NCBI RefSeq assembly: GCF_020536995.1
Contig: NC_068364.1
Location: 50,369,282-50,433,281, forward strand
DNA: 64,000 bases
Reading direction: 5' to 3'
Origin: Dreissena polymorpha
Taxonomy: Eukaryota > Mollusca > Bivalvia > Myida > Dreissenidae
Each line of letters starts with the position of its first letter. Position 1 is the stretch's first letter. Below the pieces are notes generated by a model. The model was not told the DNA's origin and did not search any database. It saw only the letters and a list, made by a program, of their open reading frames with translations. Positions 36,251 to 47,426 of this stretch are shown piece by piece. The position numbers were made by a program, and so were the translations under genes.

Positions 36251-36327
36251 GGGAGAGCTATATGATATGTTTCATCTATTCAATTATACAAATACAAGTA
36301 GACATTGTTTAAATCTCGTTGCAATAG

Positions 36328-36333
36328 TTTATT
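36328..36333 (-). terminator. Polyadenylation signal of the intact receptor-like gene
   Basis: AATAAA on the minus strand, about 170 bp after the TGA at 36504. Confidence 0.55.
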
Positions 36334-36503
36334 ATCGATGTTTATCACTGAAATAGTTTTGTTTTAAACTAATAACACAACATGTAAATTCAACATCTCA
36401 CAAAGTAAGTATATATGCCTGCTTTTAAACCATTCTATTTAAAATAACCAATAGTAAGCTGGGCGTTGTATAAGCATAAGTTCAAAGTTATGCATTATTA
36501 CTA

Positions 36504-39500
36504 TCATTGATCTTCAGACTGCCCATCAGCTATATCGTCATAAACATGCACGTCTTCTTGTGTGTTCGATTCGCCTGTTTTTGCGGCTGTCTGACCATGT
36601 ACATTCCCAAGGTCACCGACACCATCTTGGTCTATTGGTTTCATATCTTTGGGGGCCCAATCTGGATCATACGGTGGTGGTTGTTGGCCATACACGGGTT
36701 GTGTTGGTTGATCATTAGCTGCTGTTTGTTGCATCGATATACCATAAAGACTATGAGAGAAGCCTTGGTTAAACTCGCCAGGATTGGCACGTATTGCATA
36801 AACAACTTGCATCGTAGACGCTGAGGCGGGAATAGGCTACAATTTACAACATTGCATTTAATTCATTCCATGCATCTTATGTCAATTTTTCTTTTCAATA
36901 CTAAAGCATAGGGTGTTAAAAATCAGTTGATATGTAACCGATTTAATACATGGTAAATGATGTATCTTCTGTGAATTAATATTTAACGGACTGATTATAC
37001 AACTATACATAAACCATTTATCGTCTTTTAATACGCTTACTGTAAATGAGTCTTATATTAAGATTTAAAATATGAACGATGTGTTTATGATACGAATTGT
37101 TTATTTAAACGATCGATCGGAATGTTGGAGCAATATATTTTTACAGCGGATAAACCAAAGGTTCGGTTGCTTAACAAGTTTAAAATGCCATGCCTCACTG
37201 CATAAAAACAACATGTTTGATCCCGTTTCATACTTATAGTGCATATGCATTCGGACAGGGGAGCTTTTATTATATGTAATTGTTCTTCCATAGCAATAAT
37301 GCATGCAGTACCTGGTATATTCATTGAGTTATATTGACCCTGAACTGTTTTCACTCTTTCCTAATATATTTAGCCGAAATAGGCTTTTCCAAGTTTGTTT
37401 TACAAATTGACTTCATTTGCTTTATGTCAATCAGCAAAACAATTTTATACTGACGTCAACAACCAAAAACACAGAAAATGACGTCACGACGGCATAACAG
37501 CATTGACGCGAATAAGTTATAGTTCAGTTTTAGTTCAATGAGATCTATTTATTATTTTAAACACCAAATCAACTATGGCATCATTCTTCGTGTTTACCTG
37601 CGTGGGTCTTCTTCTGCAACATATAATCGTGACTGTGACTATGATAAGGACCAGGACACCGACGGCCACACCTACACCTATGCTTACTGAAGAAGAACCG
37701 TTGTAATAATTACTCGATATTGGATCGGTCCAACAACCGGAGTTGTCGCCGCAAGGATTGTAGCCGTTGCATTTCAAATCCTTGTCGATACATCTTCCGT
37801 TGTCACATACGTGGCCCCAGATGGGACACGAGTCATCTGAAATGGAAAGGGAATGTAAAATAAGGCGTGCCTTTAAACGAAGTTGACAAACACTGTTTAG
37901 TTGATACTTTCTAAGGTCATTATACCAATTGCAGTTAACAATCAGTACGCGATTTGATTTATGTCAGGTGTTTATGTATGTCGATAGTAGTATTAGTTAC
38001 AATGTTAGTAATTGATGGTGTATGGGATATACACCCTCAGTATTTTCATACCAAAGAGAGCGAAGCTATTATACTATAATATATTATAGGTACCCCATCC
38101 ATATGCATACACATAATATAGACTTATCTAGTATTTTTCGAACAAACGCCATTTTGTTTACTTAGTAGTTGTATGCAAATTACTCGGGTAGTATGGGAAA
38201 TACACCATGGGCACGTGACCGATCTAAGTCAATCGGATAAGGTCATTTTTGTAGAAGGTGAGATATAATAGCAATGCCACATGTCTGCCTGATCCACACG
38301 ATAAAAAGTATAAACACTTTCATACTTTAGGAATTGAACAGAAAGTATCACAGCATTAATGTCCTTACGGTGAGACACGGTATTTAAGTAAGCTGTTTCT
38401 GCATGATCAGCATTTTGTTTATTTCAAATGTTTACATGTTTTATAAAATGTTTGTTCGCCATCAGCTCGATTCGGTAAGATAAAGTTTTACATGTATATA
38501 CTGGATGGCTTCATAGAAACTAATGTATTTAACTCCACAATAGATATATGGTATGTTTGTAGAGTGAATAATAGAGAACGTTAATCAACAATAAGATAAT
38601 ATATAAGAAAATGTATTGTTCCGGAAAGATACATATTTGTTATTGTAGATTTTGTATAATTGAATTGTCTTTGGCACTGTATTTGGTGTAATGATAATCA
38701 ACTCAAAAAAGGTCTAAAGCGCAATAACAGATTGAATTGAGTTTAAGTTAAGGATCGACAATGTTATTTCACCTGATTGCATGCTTTTGCTTTACCTCAC
38801 ACTATGCATTAATTAAAGGGTTAAATCAATTAGGATTACTACTAGAATCAACAAGGTTAACGAAAGCACAGTGAAGAGATGAATAACGGAAAAACCTCTT
38901 TACCTGAGTCCGAATACAGCGTAAGTATTAAACTGAAGCCACCATATGACCGTCGCATTTCCGGTGTGTATTTTATCTTGACATCACCATTGTTTGTATA
39001 GACTTCGCTTGTAGAAACGTAATCACAGAGATCTCTTGCCAAGCCTAAAAAGAAAAGAAAAACAAGTGAAACGCAATAATCAAATTTTCACATTTATTAA
39101 CACGACTGATCACTCATGTTTATTTACATATCCATCTGTGCATAAGCAGCCCTTATTCATGCAAATTCCGTATAATTAAATTCCATTTTAAGCATAATAT
39201 ATTCATAAATATAAATTCGTTGACTTTGGAGACTTAACATATATGATACCAGTCTCTTAACGTCCACATACAAGCTCGATCCTTTAATTTGAAAACGTTG
39301 GTTCTGTTTCTTTTGTATGTGAGAATTGTCTTGACTCGTTATTGCAATAGTTAAACTTAAATAATTAGCACAAGGTACCGTTTAGTGGCCGCCCATTCTC
39401 ATTTCTTATACTGACGCTCCCGGAGTTGCAGCTCACTGTAAATCTCTGGAAGTATAACATTATCCGTGGAAATGTGCTGGTCGTTGCTATGGTTACTTCA

Positions 39501-40997
39501 CATGCCTGGCTGCCTGAGAAGAACAGTGACAGTTGGTGGTCACCGTACATTGTGATGCGAGATCCACACTTCTGCGTCATCTGTACTGTGTTTAAAACAA
39601 AGAGGAGTGTTGCCAGTTTGAGCACGATAACATGTTAATCGTACACAAAACAACATGCCAAAGCATTGTTGAGGATTTAAACCGGTTGCTACATCTTAAT
39701 ATACACAAGATCAGTCGGCACGTTTTTAAATAAAACGTTTGACCCTTTTTGGTGAATACCAATCGTAAGTACTATTCGGCTTAGAGTGTTATGGTTTCAC
39801 TTTCTACAAATCATTATTTGTATCTGGACAAGGTAAGTGTCTATTTGACAAAGGGCAGTTTGATTTGAACAAATCTTCACTGATCATAGAACGCTGTGTT
39901 TTAATTTACTTTATTGTATTTACTTCACGTTTCTTTCACGTTTCTTTCAATCCATTGAGTGACATTTTTTGTTGTTGTTTTGTTATCAAAACCAACAAAC
40001 AATGCTCGTGTTATTCGTATTAGTCAAAATAAATAGGTGATAATCTCGTGCTAATAAAATCTTATTTTATTACGCAAACAAAACGAATATTACTATAGGC
40101 AAATCTAGTTCAATAAAAAAGTGATTTAGTGCAAATTGATGTGTTCATCAACATGAATAGCATTATGACCGTGTAAGTAGAAAAAAGTAGGTTTGTAACA
40201 GTATGTTTTGCCAGGTTATCGATTTAAAAAAAAGTTTGATTGATGTGTACACGCTGTAACTTAAGATAGCGTGTGTAAATAAAATAATCTTAAACAAAAA
40301 CGTCAATGGTATTTAACATATTTCTACTGATAACAAAGACGTGTCAATAAAACGAAACGGACTTCATATGAACGCGGCTGGTTTTAACATCGACAAAATG
40401 GATTTTATTGTATATAAATAAACCAATGCCATAGCATCACTATATTAAAAAGTACCAAACTACCAAGACTATTACACAATGTGGTCAAAATAAAACATTT
40501 CTTCGGAATATGATAAAGCTTTAGTGTGGATGCGTATGAACAAATGAGCAAAAACAACTTCACATTAAATGCACCATTCTTCTTCAGTGGCAGAGCAAAT
40601 AAAGTACGACTTAATATATAAATTATCTTAAAATTACGCAAATATGTTACAATAATATCAAATGTACAGGTATTCTAACATTTAACGTTGCTGTATTTTT
40701 ACTTCCAAACAACAAAACTTAATTTACCACTACCTCTCTCTGCGTATATCCTGTTTATATATCAACATTAAAGATTACATGTCAAGTAGTTTTGTATGTC
40801 ACTATATTTGGCACAAATATCCATTAAAAACGTAAACATTTTTTTTATAATCTATATGGTTATCGTTATTATTAATTCGTAAATCAAAACCGAATAGCAT
40901 AAACGCAATACTTACTATAATAAATCCCAAAAGCTCTTTCAAAGTAAAATAAATTCAACAAAATGAAGGACAACTGTGAGAACCTTAACACGTCCAT
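36504..40997 (-). CDS. CUB-LDLa single-pass membrane receptor-like gene, intact (333 aa)
   Basis: Five exons: 40916-40997, 39379-39585, 38904-39044, 37598-37836 and 36504-36836. Donors are GTAAGT, GTACCT, GTAAAG and GTAAAC; acceptors end CACAG, TTTTTAG, TTTCAG and TTGTAG. Phases match at every junction and the total is 1002 nt. Residues 1-25 form a signal peptide (MDVLRFSQLSFILLNLFYFE). Residues 34-143 look like a CUB domain, with cysteines at 34, 56, 80 and 103 in CUB spacing. Residues 147-178 are an LDL-receptor class A repeat with six cysteines. Residues 196-217 are the membrane span, followed by a CCRRR stop-transfer. The 110-residue tail has PPPY (276-279, a WW-domain ligand type) and YDDI (322-325, an endocytic YxxI/L type), and is Gln/Asp-rich. 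CUB and LDLa domains usually bind protein ligands; ligand and role here are unknown. It heads a minus-strand tandem cluster with decayed copies downstream. Confidence 0.75.
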
Positions 40998-41050
40998 TTT
41001 CGTTTAATCAAAAACGGGAATGATTCAACGGTAAATTGAACGTCTTTCCA

Positions 41051-41111
41051 GCATGACCTCAACTGTTATCAGTAGTCACCTGACCTTCTCCCCAAACATT
41101 CTATGGTCGTG
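41051..41111 (-). promoter_or_regulatory. Candidate promoter block of the intact receptor-like gene
   Basis: AAGGTCAGGTGACTACTGAT, with CATAGAATGTTTGGG upstream of it, lies about 65-110 bp before the ATG. It matches the block at 34735-34780 upstream of the paralogue. It contains an AGGTCA half-site. I saw no clear TATA box. Confidence 0.5.
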
Positions 41112-41468
41112 AGAATGATAGTCGTGAGAAAGATAAGTAAGACATAAAGCTTTAACCTGGCATTCGGAAATGAGCATTATATTCAAACGTTGTCAGTGAT
41201 ATCTTGTACGTGTTCGCACAAATAATAAATTAACGGAACGACACGTTCTGCCGGACTGATTGTTCGCTGAAGTGTATGTGTTTAAGTAGTTGAAATCATG
41301 TACTAGAATACAGTTGTATGTCTGGAGTGGCGTGTACGAAGGTACGATTGATGAACCCAATGCCTTATGATGATGGGTGGTGCACGGACGGTATAATACA
41401 ATCCTGTCTTAAGGTTTATGAGTATACTACAATAACAAAGCACACACAAAATAAATCAAAGTTTGATA

Positions 41469-41740
41469 ATATGTGTCGCGTTCTGAGAAAACTGGGCAAA
41501 ATGCATGTGCGTAAAGTGTCATCCCAGATTAGCCTATGCAGTTCGCACAGGCTAATGCGGGACGACACTTTCCGCCTTAACTGGATTTTAGCTAAGAAGA
41601 GACATCATTTAAACGAAAATTTCCATAAAAGCGGAAATTGTCGTCCTTGATTAGCCTGTGCGGACTGCACACAGGCTAATATGGGATGACAATTTACGCA
41701 CATGCATTTTGTCAAGTTTTCTCAGAACACGACACATATA
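41469..41740. mobile_element. Complete palindromic foldback MITE
   Basis: The left arm runs ATATGTGTCGCGTTCTGAG, GGCAAAATGCATGTGCGTAA, TGTCATCCCAGATTAGCCTA. The right arm is its reverse complement with few differences, ending CTCAGAACACGACACATAT. The arms are about 100 bp each around a TTAACTGGATTTTAGCTAAG centre. There is no coding capacity. Confidence 0.85.
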
Positions 41741-43500
41741 TTTGCTGCCGGTATGTCTGATGGAAATACTTCTCAAGACATAGACATTTATTTACAATAC
41801 ACGTTCGTTTATGAGTAATCAATTTATGGAATTGATCTTAAATGGAGAGTGTGGAGCTCTCGATTATTGTATGTCTAGTTATTTTGTCAGACTGAGTGCT
41901 GAATGATTATGATATCTTAAATATCTTAATAACATACTGGCGGAAGAATGGACGTCCATTGTTTCACAGTGTCCATTCAGCATTCAGAAACAAATCTTGT
42001 GAAAAGAATTTAAAAACTGAAGATGTCGCTCCGAGTCATCAATTAACAGCGTTAGCGAAATTAGTTCATCTGTTGACTTTAATGACTTGTAATGTGTTTG
42101 TGAAATTATTATTGGAGCGAGACATTTATTTTAACGGGACTTGTTCACAGATTTTGGCATTTTTGAAGAGCGTCATTAAATGATTTAAATTGATAAATCT
42201 AAATATCGGAATTTAAGAGCTTCAGTAGTTTTGAAGAAGGGGAAAAACAAGTTCATCTCCTCAAGGGCTCGAACTACTGACCGTGGGATTACTCGTCATC
42301 GCCAAAACCACACACTGACGCATTTTACACTTACAATAAGCAATCTCGGCATGGGCACTAAATATGACAATAACAGAAAAACTCCAAATGTTTCAATCGC
42401 TTTGTGTTCGTAACGCTTTACACATTTGAAATTTCGAACTATGATTACTAATAAACGCAATCGTATTATTGAGTATAAGTGATTGTGTTCCCTTTTGTAA
42501 AGCGTTCTTTTATTTATTTAGTTTTGTTATTTTTTGAAGTTGGTAAATTTTCATTTTGACGACAAAAAAAACTTACGACTAAAATCAGTTTAATCATACC
42601 ATTGTTACAGAAAAATTGTTGTACTTGCATTTAAGAAAAGTAAAAAAAGGTTTTAAAAAAAGTTTGCTAATAATGAGTATATTTTGCATTATATGTTTTT
42701 TGGTCATAAGTCTCGCGACTCTTTAATGGCATGCTAATGGTAAAGCATTTTAAATGTTGTTATTAAAATTCATGTTGTTGTGTAATGGTCATTCAATCAT
42801 TTAATCACTGGATGGACCTATCCATCAACTAATCGATCTTTCAATCAATCAGCCAGTCCATGCTGACATTATAAATTCGAAAAAAGAATGTATCTTACAG
42901 AGTTCATATCAAATAAGAAATAATTACGGTGGGAATGATATGTTTTTTCAGTAAAAGTTTGCTCAAGTTAAATTGCATACCTATAGTATACGAGAAGTTT
43001 TAATTTTTACCTCAATTGTTTCTCTGTTTTTTTAGATTCATGCCACTATCGTGAGCTTTATATGTTATCTTTAAAACGTTCAGGGATTATTTTTATAATA
43101 ACGTGAAACTCGCAAATATTACAATAAATAAATATCAATATTATATCGCGAAATTTCTCTGTAATTGTGAATGTGAAATAATTATAATGTATTCATTTCG
43201 AAAAGAAGTCCCAATCATTAGCACTGCATTCAAAAAGTAATATTAACATGAAGTTCTCAATACAGTTCAATAATAAGTTTATAGATATTTCAAGGTTCTT
43301 AAACTTGAACAGAACATAAAATACCAGAAGAATAAACAACACTATCTTTTTTTGTTGCACTTAAAAACCACGTACTAGAACGTTAACAAAGTTTAAGCCG
43401 CACTTATACAAAAATAAGAGTTATAGATATACCGATCCACAACTTTTTTATACTTTATTTTGTAAAGCCGCTATTACAACCTATTTCGACCCCTCCGCGG
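41741..43500. other. No gene seen; degenerate tRNA-like piece at 42240-42330
   Basis: AT-rich. On the minus strand around 42240-42330 a B-box-like TAGTTCGAGCCC follows GTGGTTTTGGCGATGACGAG with tRNA-like spacing, probably a SINE head. The open frames nearby have no domain. Confidence 0.4.
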
Positions 43501-43518
43501 GTCTCATCAGGTTTTGGC

Positions 43519-43543
43519 CCACTGAGTCACGTGACCCAGTGGA
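43519..43543. other. Near-perfect palindrome with central GTCACGTGAC
   Basis: CCCACTGAGTCACGTGACCCAGTGG is close to self-complementary (25 bp; written here with its centre at CACGTG), with an E-box core. No nearby gene start ties it to a function. Confidence 0.5.
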
Positions 43544-43724
43544 CAGATTTCCCCACGATAGGTTTGTTTTCCATTCTTTTTTATATGAGTTTTTTAAGTT
43601 TGAAGTGTGGATTTAATTCTGAACTTTCGGATATTGATGTTCAAGTATAATATTCCAATGATATTTTGCGTTTTTTACAGGAAAGAAACAGGCTGGAAAG
43701 AGAATTTACCTTTCTATGGCAGAG

Positions 43725-43815
43725 TTTTCTCTCTTGCCAGAGTTGTCTTGCCCTTTGGTAGAGTTGTCTCGCCCTTTGGAAGAAATGTCTCGCTTAGCAG
43801 AGTTGTGTCTCCTAT
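43725..43815. repeat. Short diverged repeat with GAGTTGTCTCGCCCTTTGG
   Basis: Four imperfect units of about 21-27 bp, each with AGAGTTGTC and GCCCTTTGG-like blocks. The frame around it is open but shows no other domain. Confidence 0.65.
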
Positions 43816-43904
43816 TGTAGCTGCTCGCTTTCAAGAACGTCTTAACCGCAGTCCGTCTGACTAGCTAATGCCCTTTGAAGTTTGCTTAAAATGGTTGCAG
43901 GTGA

Positions 43905-44235
43905 CCTTTTCTTATCAATATAAAAAGAGAAACTCCAGAAGCTGCAGCAGTATTGCAATTCTATCATACAGACCTTCGTGGTCCTCCATTTTTGGCAAGG
44001 AACCAATTGCCAAAACGGTACAGTACGGCACAAAACGAAACAACATAAACACATCGTAGAATAAAGCCGGGGCCACCGCCTTGGAATGGTCAATGCTAAG
44101 CACTGGGGGTTTAAACCAGTTATAGAGCTCTCAACCTCACACTTGGCCCAGCAATATTCATGATACATATAAGTGTAAATTGAAACTCAAATTAAACAGT
44201 AATAAAAGGGAATTAAAACGCATTCAATTTAATTA
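43905..44235 (-). mobile_element. SINE-like element, copy 3, truncated
   Basis: Matches copies 1 and 2 from the CTCCAGAAGCTGCAGCAG end through GGGGTTTAAACCAG and CACTTGGCCCAGCAATATTC to GGGAATTAAAACGCATTCAA, where similarity stops. The repeat-protein ORF enters it, so the element supplies the last codons and the stop of that ORF. Confidence 0.7.
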
Positions 44236-45774
44236 GGTCAAATAGCCCTGTAAGGTCAAATGTAACTGATTCATATGCGAACTTCCCTTTCTTTCTTTGG
44301 TGATCACATAAGCTTGCATTCTTTATATATCGCTTTCTTTTTCTTTGTGTTGTAATAAAGCCAGAGTTACTGCAATTGCTGTCTTTAGAATTAAATGATT
44401 CGCCGCTAGAACTTACAACAACATCTTCAAAAAGAGCTTTACCTTGAGTTGCTTGGCTGACTGTGTGGAAGGGATCGGACATATAAGCATTGAGTTGTAT
44501 TGTGACTGTGTGGGAGGGATCGGACATATAAGCATTGAGTTGTATAATGAATGTGTGGAAGGGATCGGACATATTAGCATTCAGTTGTATAGTGACTGTG
44601 AGGAAGGGATCGGACATATTAGCATTGAGTTGTATAGTGACTGTGAGGAAGGGATCGGACATATTAGCATTGAGATGTATAGTGACTGTGAGGATGGGAT
44701 CGGGCATATTAGCATTGAGTTGTATAGTGACTGTGTGGGAGGGATCGGAAATATTAGCATTGAGTTGTAAAGTGACTGTGTGAAAGGGATCGGACGTATA
44801 AGCATTGAGTAGTATAGTGACTTTGTGGAAGGGATCGGACGCATTAGCATTGAGTTGTATAGTTACTGTGTGGAAGGGATCGGACGCATAAGCATTGAGT
44901 TGTATAGTGACTGTGTGGAAAGGATCGGACATATTAGCATTGAGTTGTATAGTGGCTGTGTGGGAAGGATCGGACATATAAGCATTGAGTTGTATAGTGA
45001 CTGTGTGGGAGGGATCGGACATATTAGCATTGAGTTGTATAGTGACTGTGTGGGAGGGATCGGACATATAAGAATTTGGTTGTATTGTGACTGCGTTGGA
45101 GGGATCGGACAAATTAGCATTGAGTTGTATAGTGACTGTGTGGAATGGATCGGACATATAAGCATTGAGTTGTATATTGACTGTGTGGAAGGGATCGGAC
45201 ATATAAGCATTAAGTTGTAAAGTGACTGTGTGGAAGAGAACGGACATATTAGCATTGAGTTGTATTGTGACTGTGTGGGAGGGATCGGACGTATTAGCAT
45301 TGAGTTGTATTGTGACTGTGTTGAAGGGATCGGACATATTACCATTGAGTTGTATAGTGACTGTGTGGAAGGGATCGGACGTATTAGCATTGAGTTGTAT
45401 AGTGACTGTGTGGGAGGGATCGGACATATTAGCATTGAGTTGTATAGTGACTGGGTGGGGGGGTCGGACATATTAGCATTGAATTGTATTATGACTGTGT
45501 GGGAGGGATAGGACGTATTAGCATTGAGTTGTATTGTGACTGTGTTGAAGGGATCGGACATATTACCATTGAGTTGTATAGTGACTGTGTGGAAGGGATC
45601 GGACGTATTAGCATTGAGTTGTATAGTGACTGTGCGGGAGTGATCGGACATATTAGCATTGAGTTGTATTGCGACTGTGTGGAAGGGATCGGACATATTA
45701 ACATTGAGTTTTATAGTGACTGTGTGGAAGGGATCGGACATATTAGCATTGAGTTGTATAGTGATTTTTGCCAT
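44213..45774 (-). CDS. Repeat-protein ORF of 15-residue units (about 29 copies)
   Basis: A 45-bp tandem repeat (44440-45768) encodes units of the form MSDPSHTVTIQLNAN. One frame runs 404 codons, from inside the array (45427) to a stop at 44213, and includes a unique C-terminus with ALFEDVVVSSSGESFNSKD and a basic TQRKRKRYIKNASLC...QRKKGKF segment that could be a nuclear localisation signal. The 5' part (from 45774, MAKITIQLNANMSDPF) is in the same repeat reading but is separated by one unit near 45450 that is one base short, so the two halves are out of frame. The final codons (LIKLNAF) and stop come from the SINE-like copy at 43905-44235. The unit has no match I recognise. It could be a real repeat-rich protein whose unit count varies, or a minisatellite that is open by chance. 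Confidence 0.45.
44440..45768. repeat. 45-bp minisatellite, about 29 units
   Basis: Consensus contains CGGACATATTAGCATTGAGT then TGTATAGTGACTGTGTGGAA then GGGAT. Units are highly similar. Because 45 is a multiple of three and the unit lacks stops in several readings, long open frames exist on both strands. Confidence 0.95.
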
Positions 45775-46390
45775 TATAGCATCGTTGACAGTATCATGAA
45801 AGGTGTGGATGTCATTCTTTTAAAGAACGGCATTGATCTCGTCACGCAAATCGACAACTGGTTTGTCTATGTACACGAATGGTTTCGCTTTGTTGTCTGT
45901 AAGAATCGCATCAACTGCTTTTAGGAATTCATCCAACTCGGTCAGTTGTTTGAGAGCATACTCTTAAAGATTGTCTGACTCATAAGTTTGGAATCAATTG
46001 GTGCTGCTCCGTGATTGTCATTTACAAGTATGTCGATTTCTTTCTCAACAGTTACAGTAATGCGATTCAGTATTTCACTCAAATTGTCGCTATTATTAGC
46101 GCTAAGAGCTTTTTTGCTCTTCGCTTCATTGCATTGATCAGGAGCATTTGTTTCGTTTGGTCTGTGATCAGCCTCTCGTGTGGTTATTTTCTGTTACTTT
46201 ACCAACCTCCTTGCGACCAATTAAGCATGAACTCCCATGGGCAAATACATTTTCTTTCCCGGGATCTGGGCCAGCGTAATAAAAGCCGGTGCGAACAAAT
46301 AACTGGATTGTAGGTGATGTTTCCCTTGTAGGGAAAGGAAGTGTATCAAACCATTGTGTAAGACAGCTTCGAAATATGTGTTGACAGTTT
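45775..46390 (-). pseudogene. Coding-like but disrupted sequence 5' of the repeat ORF
   Basis: On the minus strand several stretches read as ordinary protein: NEAKSKKALSANNSDNLSEI, LNRITVTVEKEIDILVNDN, then in a second frame ALKQLTELDEFLKAVDAIL and KPFVYIDKPVVDLRDEINAV, a TAA, and KNDIHTFHDTVNDAIMAKIT, which leads into the 15-residue repeats in frame. One frameshift and one stop separate these pieces. Farther 5', TGFYYAGPDPGKENVFAHGS faintly recalls the GFYYTG core of BIR domains but lacks the zinc-binding pattern. This may be the decayed N-terminal part of the repeat protein, or exons I cannot delimit. Confidence 0.4.
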
Positions 46391-46399
46391 GCGCTAAAA

Positions 46400-47426
46400 T
46401 GACGTTGTTTCTATGTCACTATTTTACGTTTGTCGTATATTACGTCACTTGCGACGTCACGACGTGGTACACTATACTTTGAGAGCGTACATACCAAAGC
46501 GATTATACTAGTCCGATACAACTAAGAACCGTCATAAATTTTAACCGTACGAAAAATGTTTGCGACAATTGTGTGATAATGAATTTTCTCTATAGAAATA
46601 TAAGTGTTGCTTAATATTTTTAAAATTGCAAACATGAAAGAGGGATGAATCCACACACATCGTTTACACTACGTAGATCTACGAGGGTTCTTTTTCTCAA
46701 AGATCTTTCAGCAAGTTTTAAGTTTATTGAAATGAGTGTGTTAATATGTACTGTGACAAAACGCGTGCTCTATCGGTAGCATATAGAAGTGTCACAGTAT
46801 CGATCCAACGCTCAACCTTAATCGACTAACTCTTTCGCATGGTACGTTAAACCAAGGTGCAGTATACAAGGTGCTCCCTACAGTACTGAATTCAATTTAT
46901 CTTGCAGGCAAGTGTTTGCAAAAGTTTTAGATCCCGTTGATATAATGTAATAACCCATTGATTTACTTGACGCTCATATATTTAGAGCATTGGTTGGCTT
47001 TGTATCATTCAGTGAATTCACAATTGCATGCCAAGCTGTACACCCGTGTACCTTTATTGTATGTTATATTTTTGTTTGTAATGTTAAGCGCTGAAAGATA
47101 TGCGAATAAAAGTAAACAGAACATGTTTTGATTTCGTTCATTTATTGGTTGTTTCACTGTTTTATGGATGAACGGATATTAATGTTTATCAGGGTGTAGA
47201 AACAAGAGCGACAACTATTAAGTGGTCTATTCCATATACGAACGTTGTTGTTTCCCTCAGCATACTTTTTCTTAAAATATAAACCAATGAAATGATTGAA
47301 ATATACAAGTAATACTATTATTGGAAAGTTGAGAAAATCTATGATTAGCCTTTTATTTTTATCGTTGCAAACATATATTTGTCAATTAACGTGTAAGGTA
47401 TCATATGTAACTGTTGAAAAATAATA
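46400..47426. other. Intergenic; no gene seen
   Basis: Contains a cluster of TGACGTCA-like half sites around 46430-46475 (TTACGTCACTTGCGACGTCA). No exon was recognised before the ATG at 47427. Confidence 0.4.

Noticed and set aside
44444-45924. Plus-strand frames with the GIGHISIELYSDCV repeat
   Set aside because: They are the opposite-strand readings of the 45-bp minisatellite; the minus strand has unique coding-like sequence at both ends and is the better candidate.
46270-46390. BIR domain of an IAP gene
   Set aside because: A GFYYAGPD segment recalls the BIR core, but the Cys/His zinc ligands at the expected spacing are not visible.
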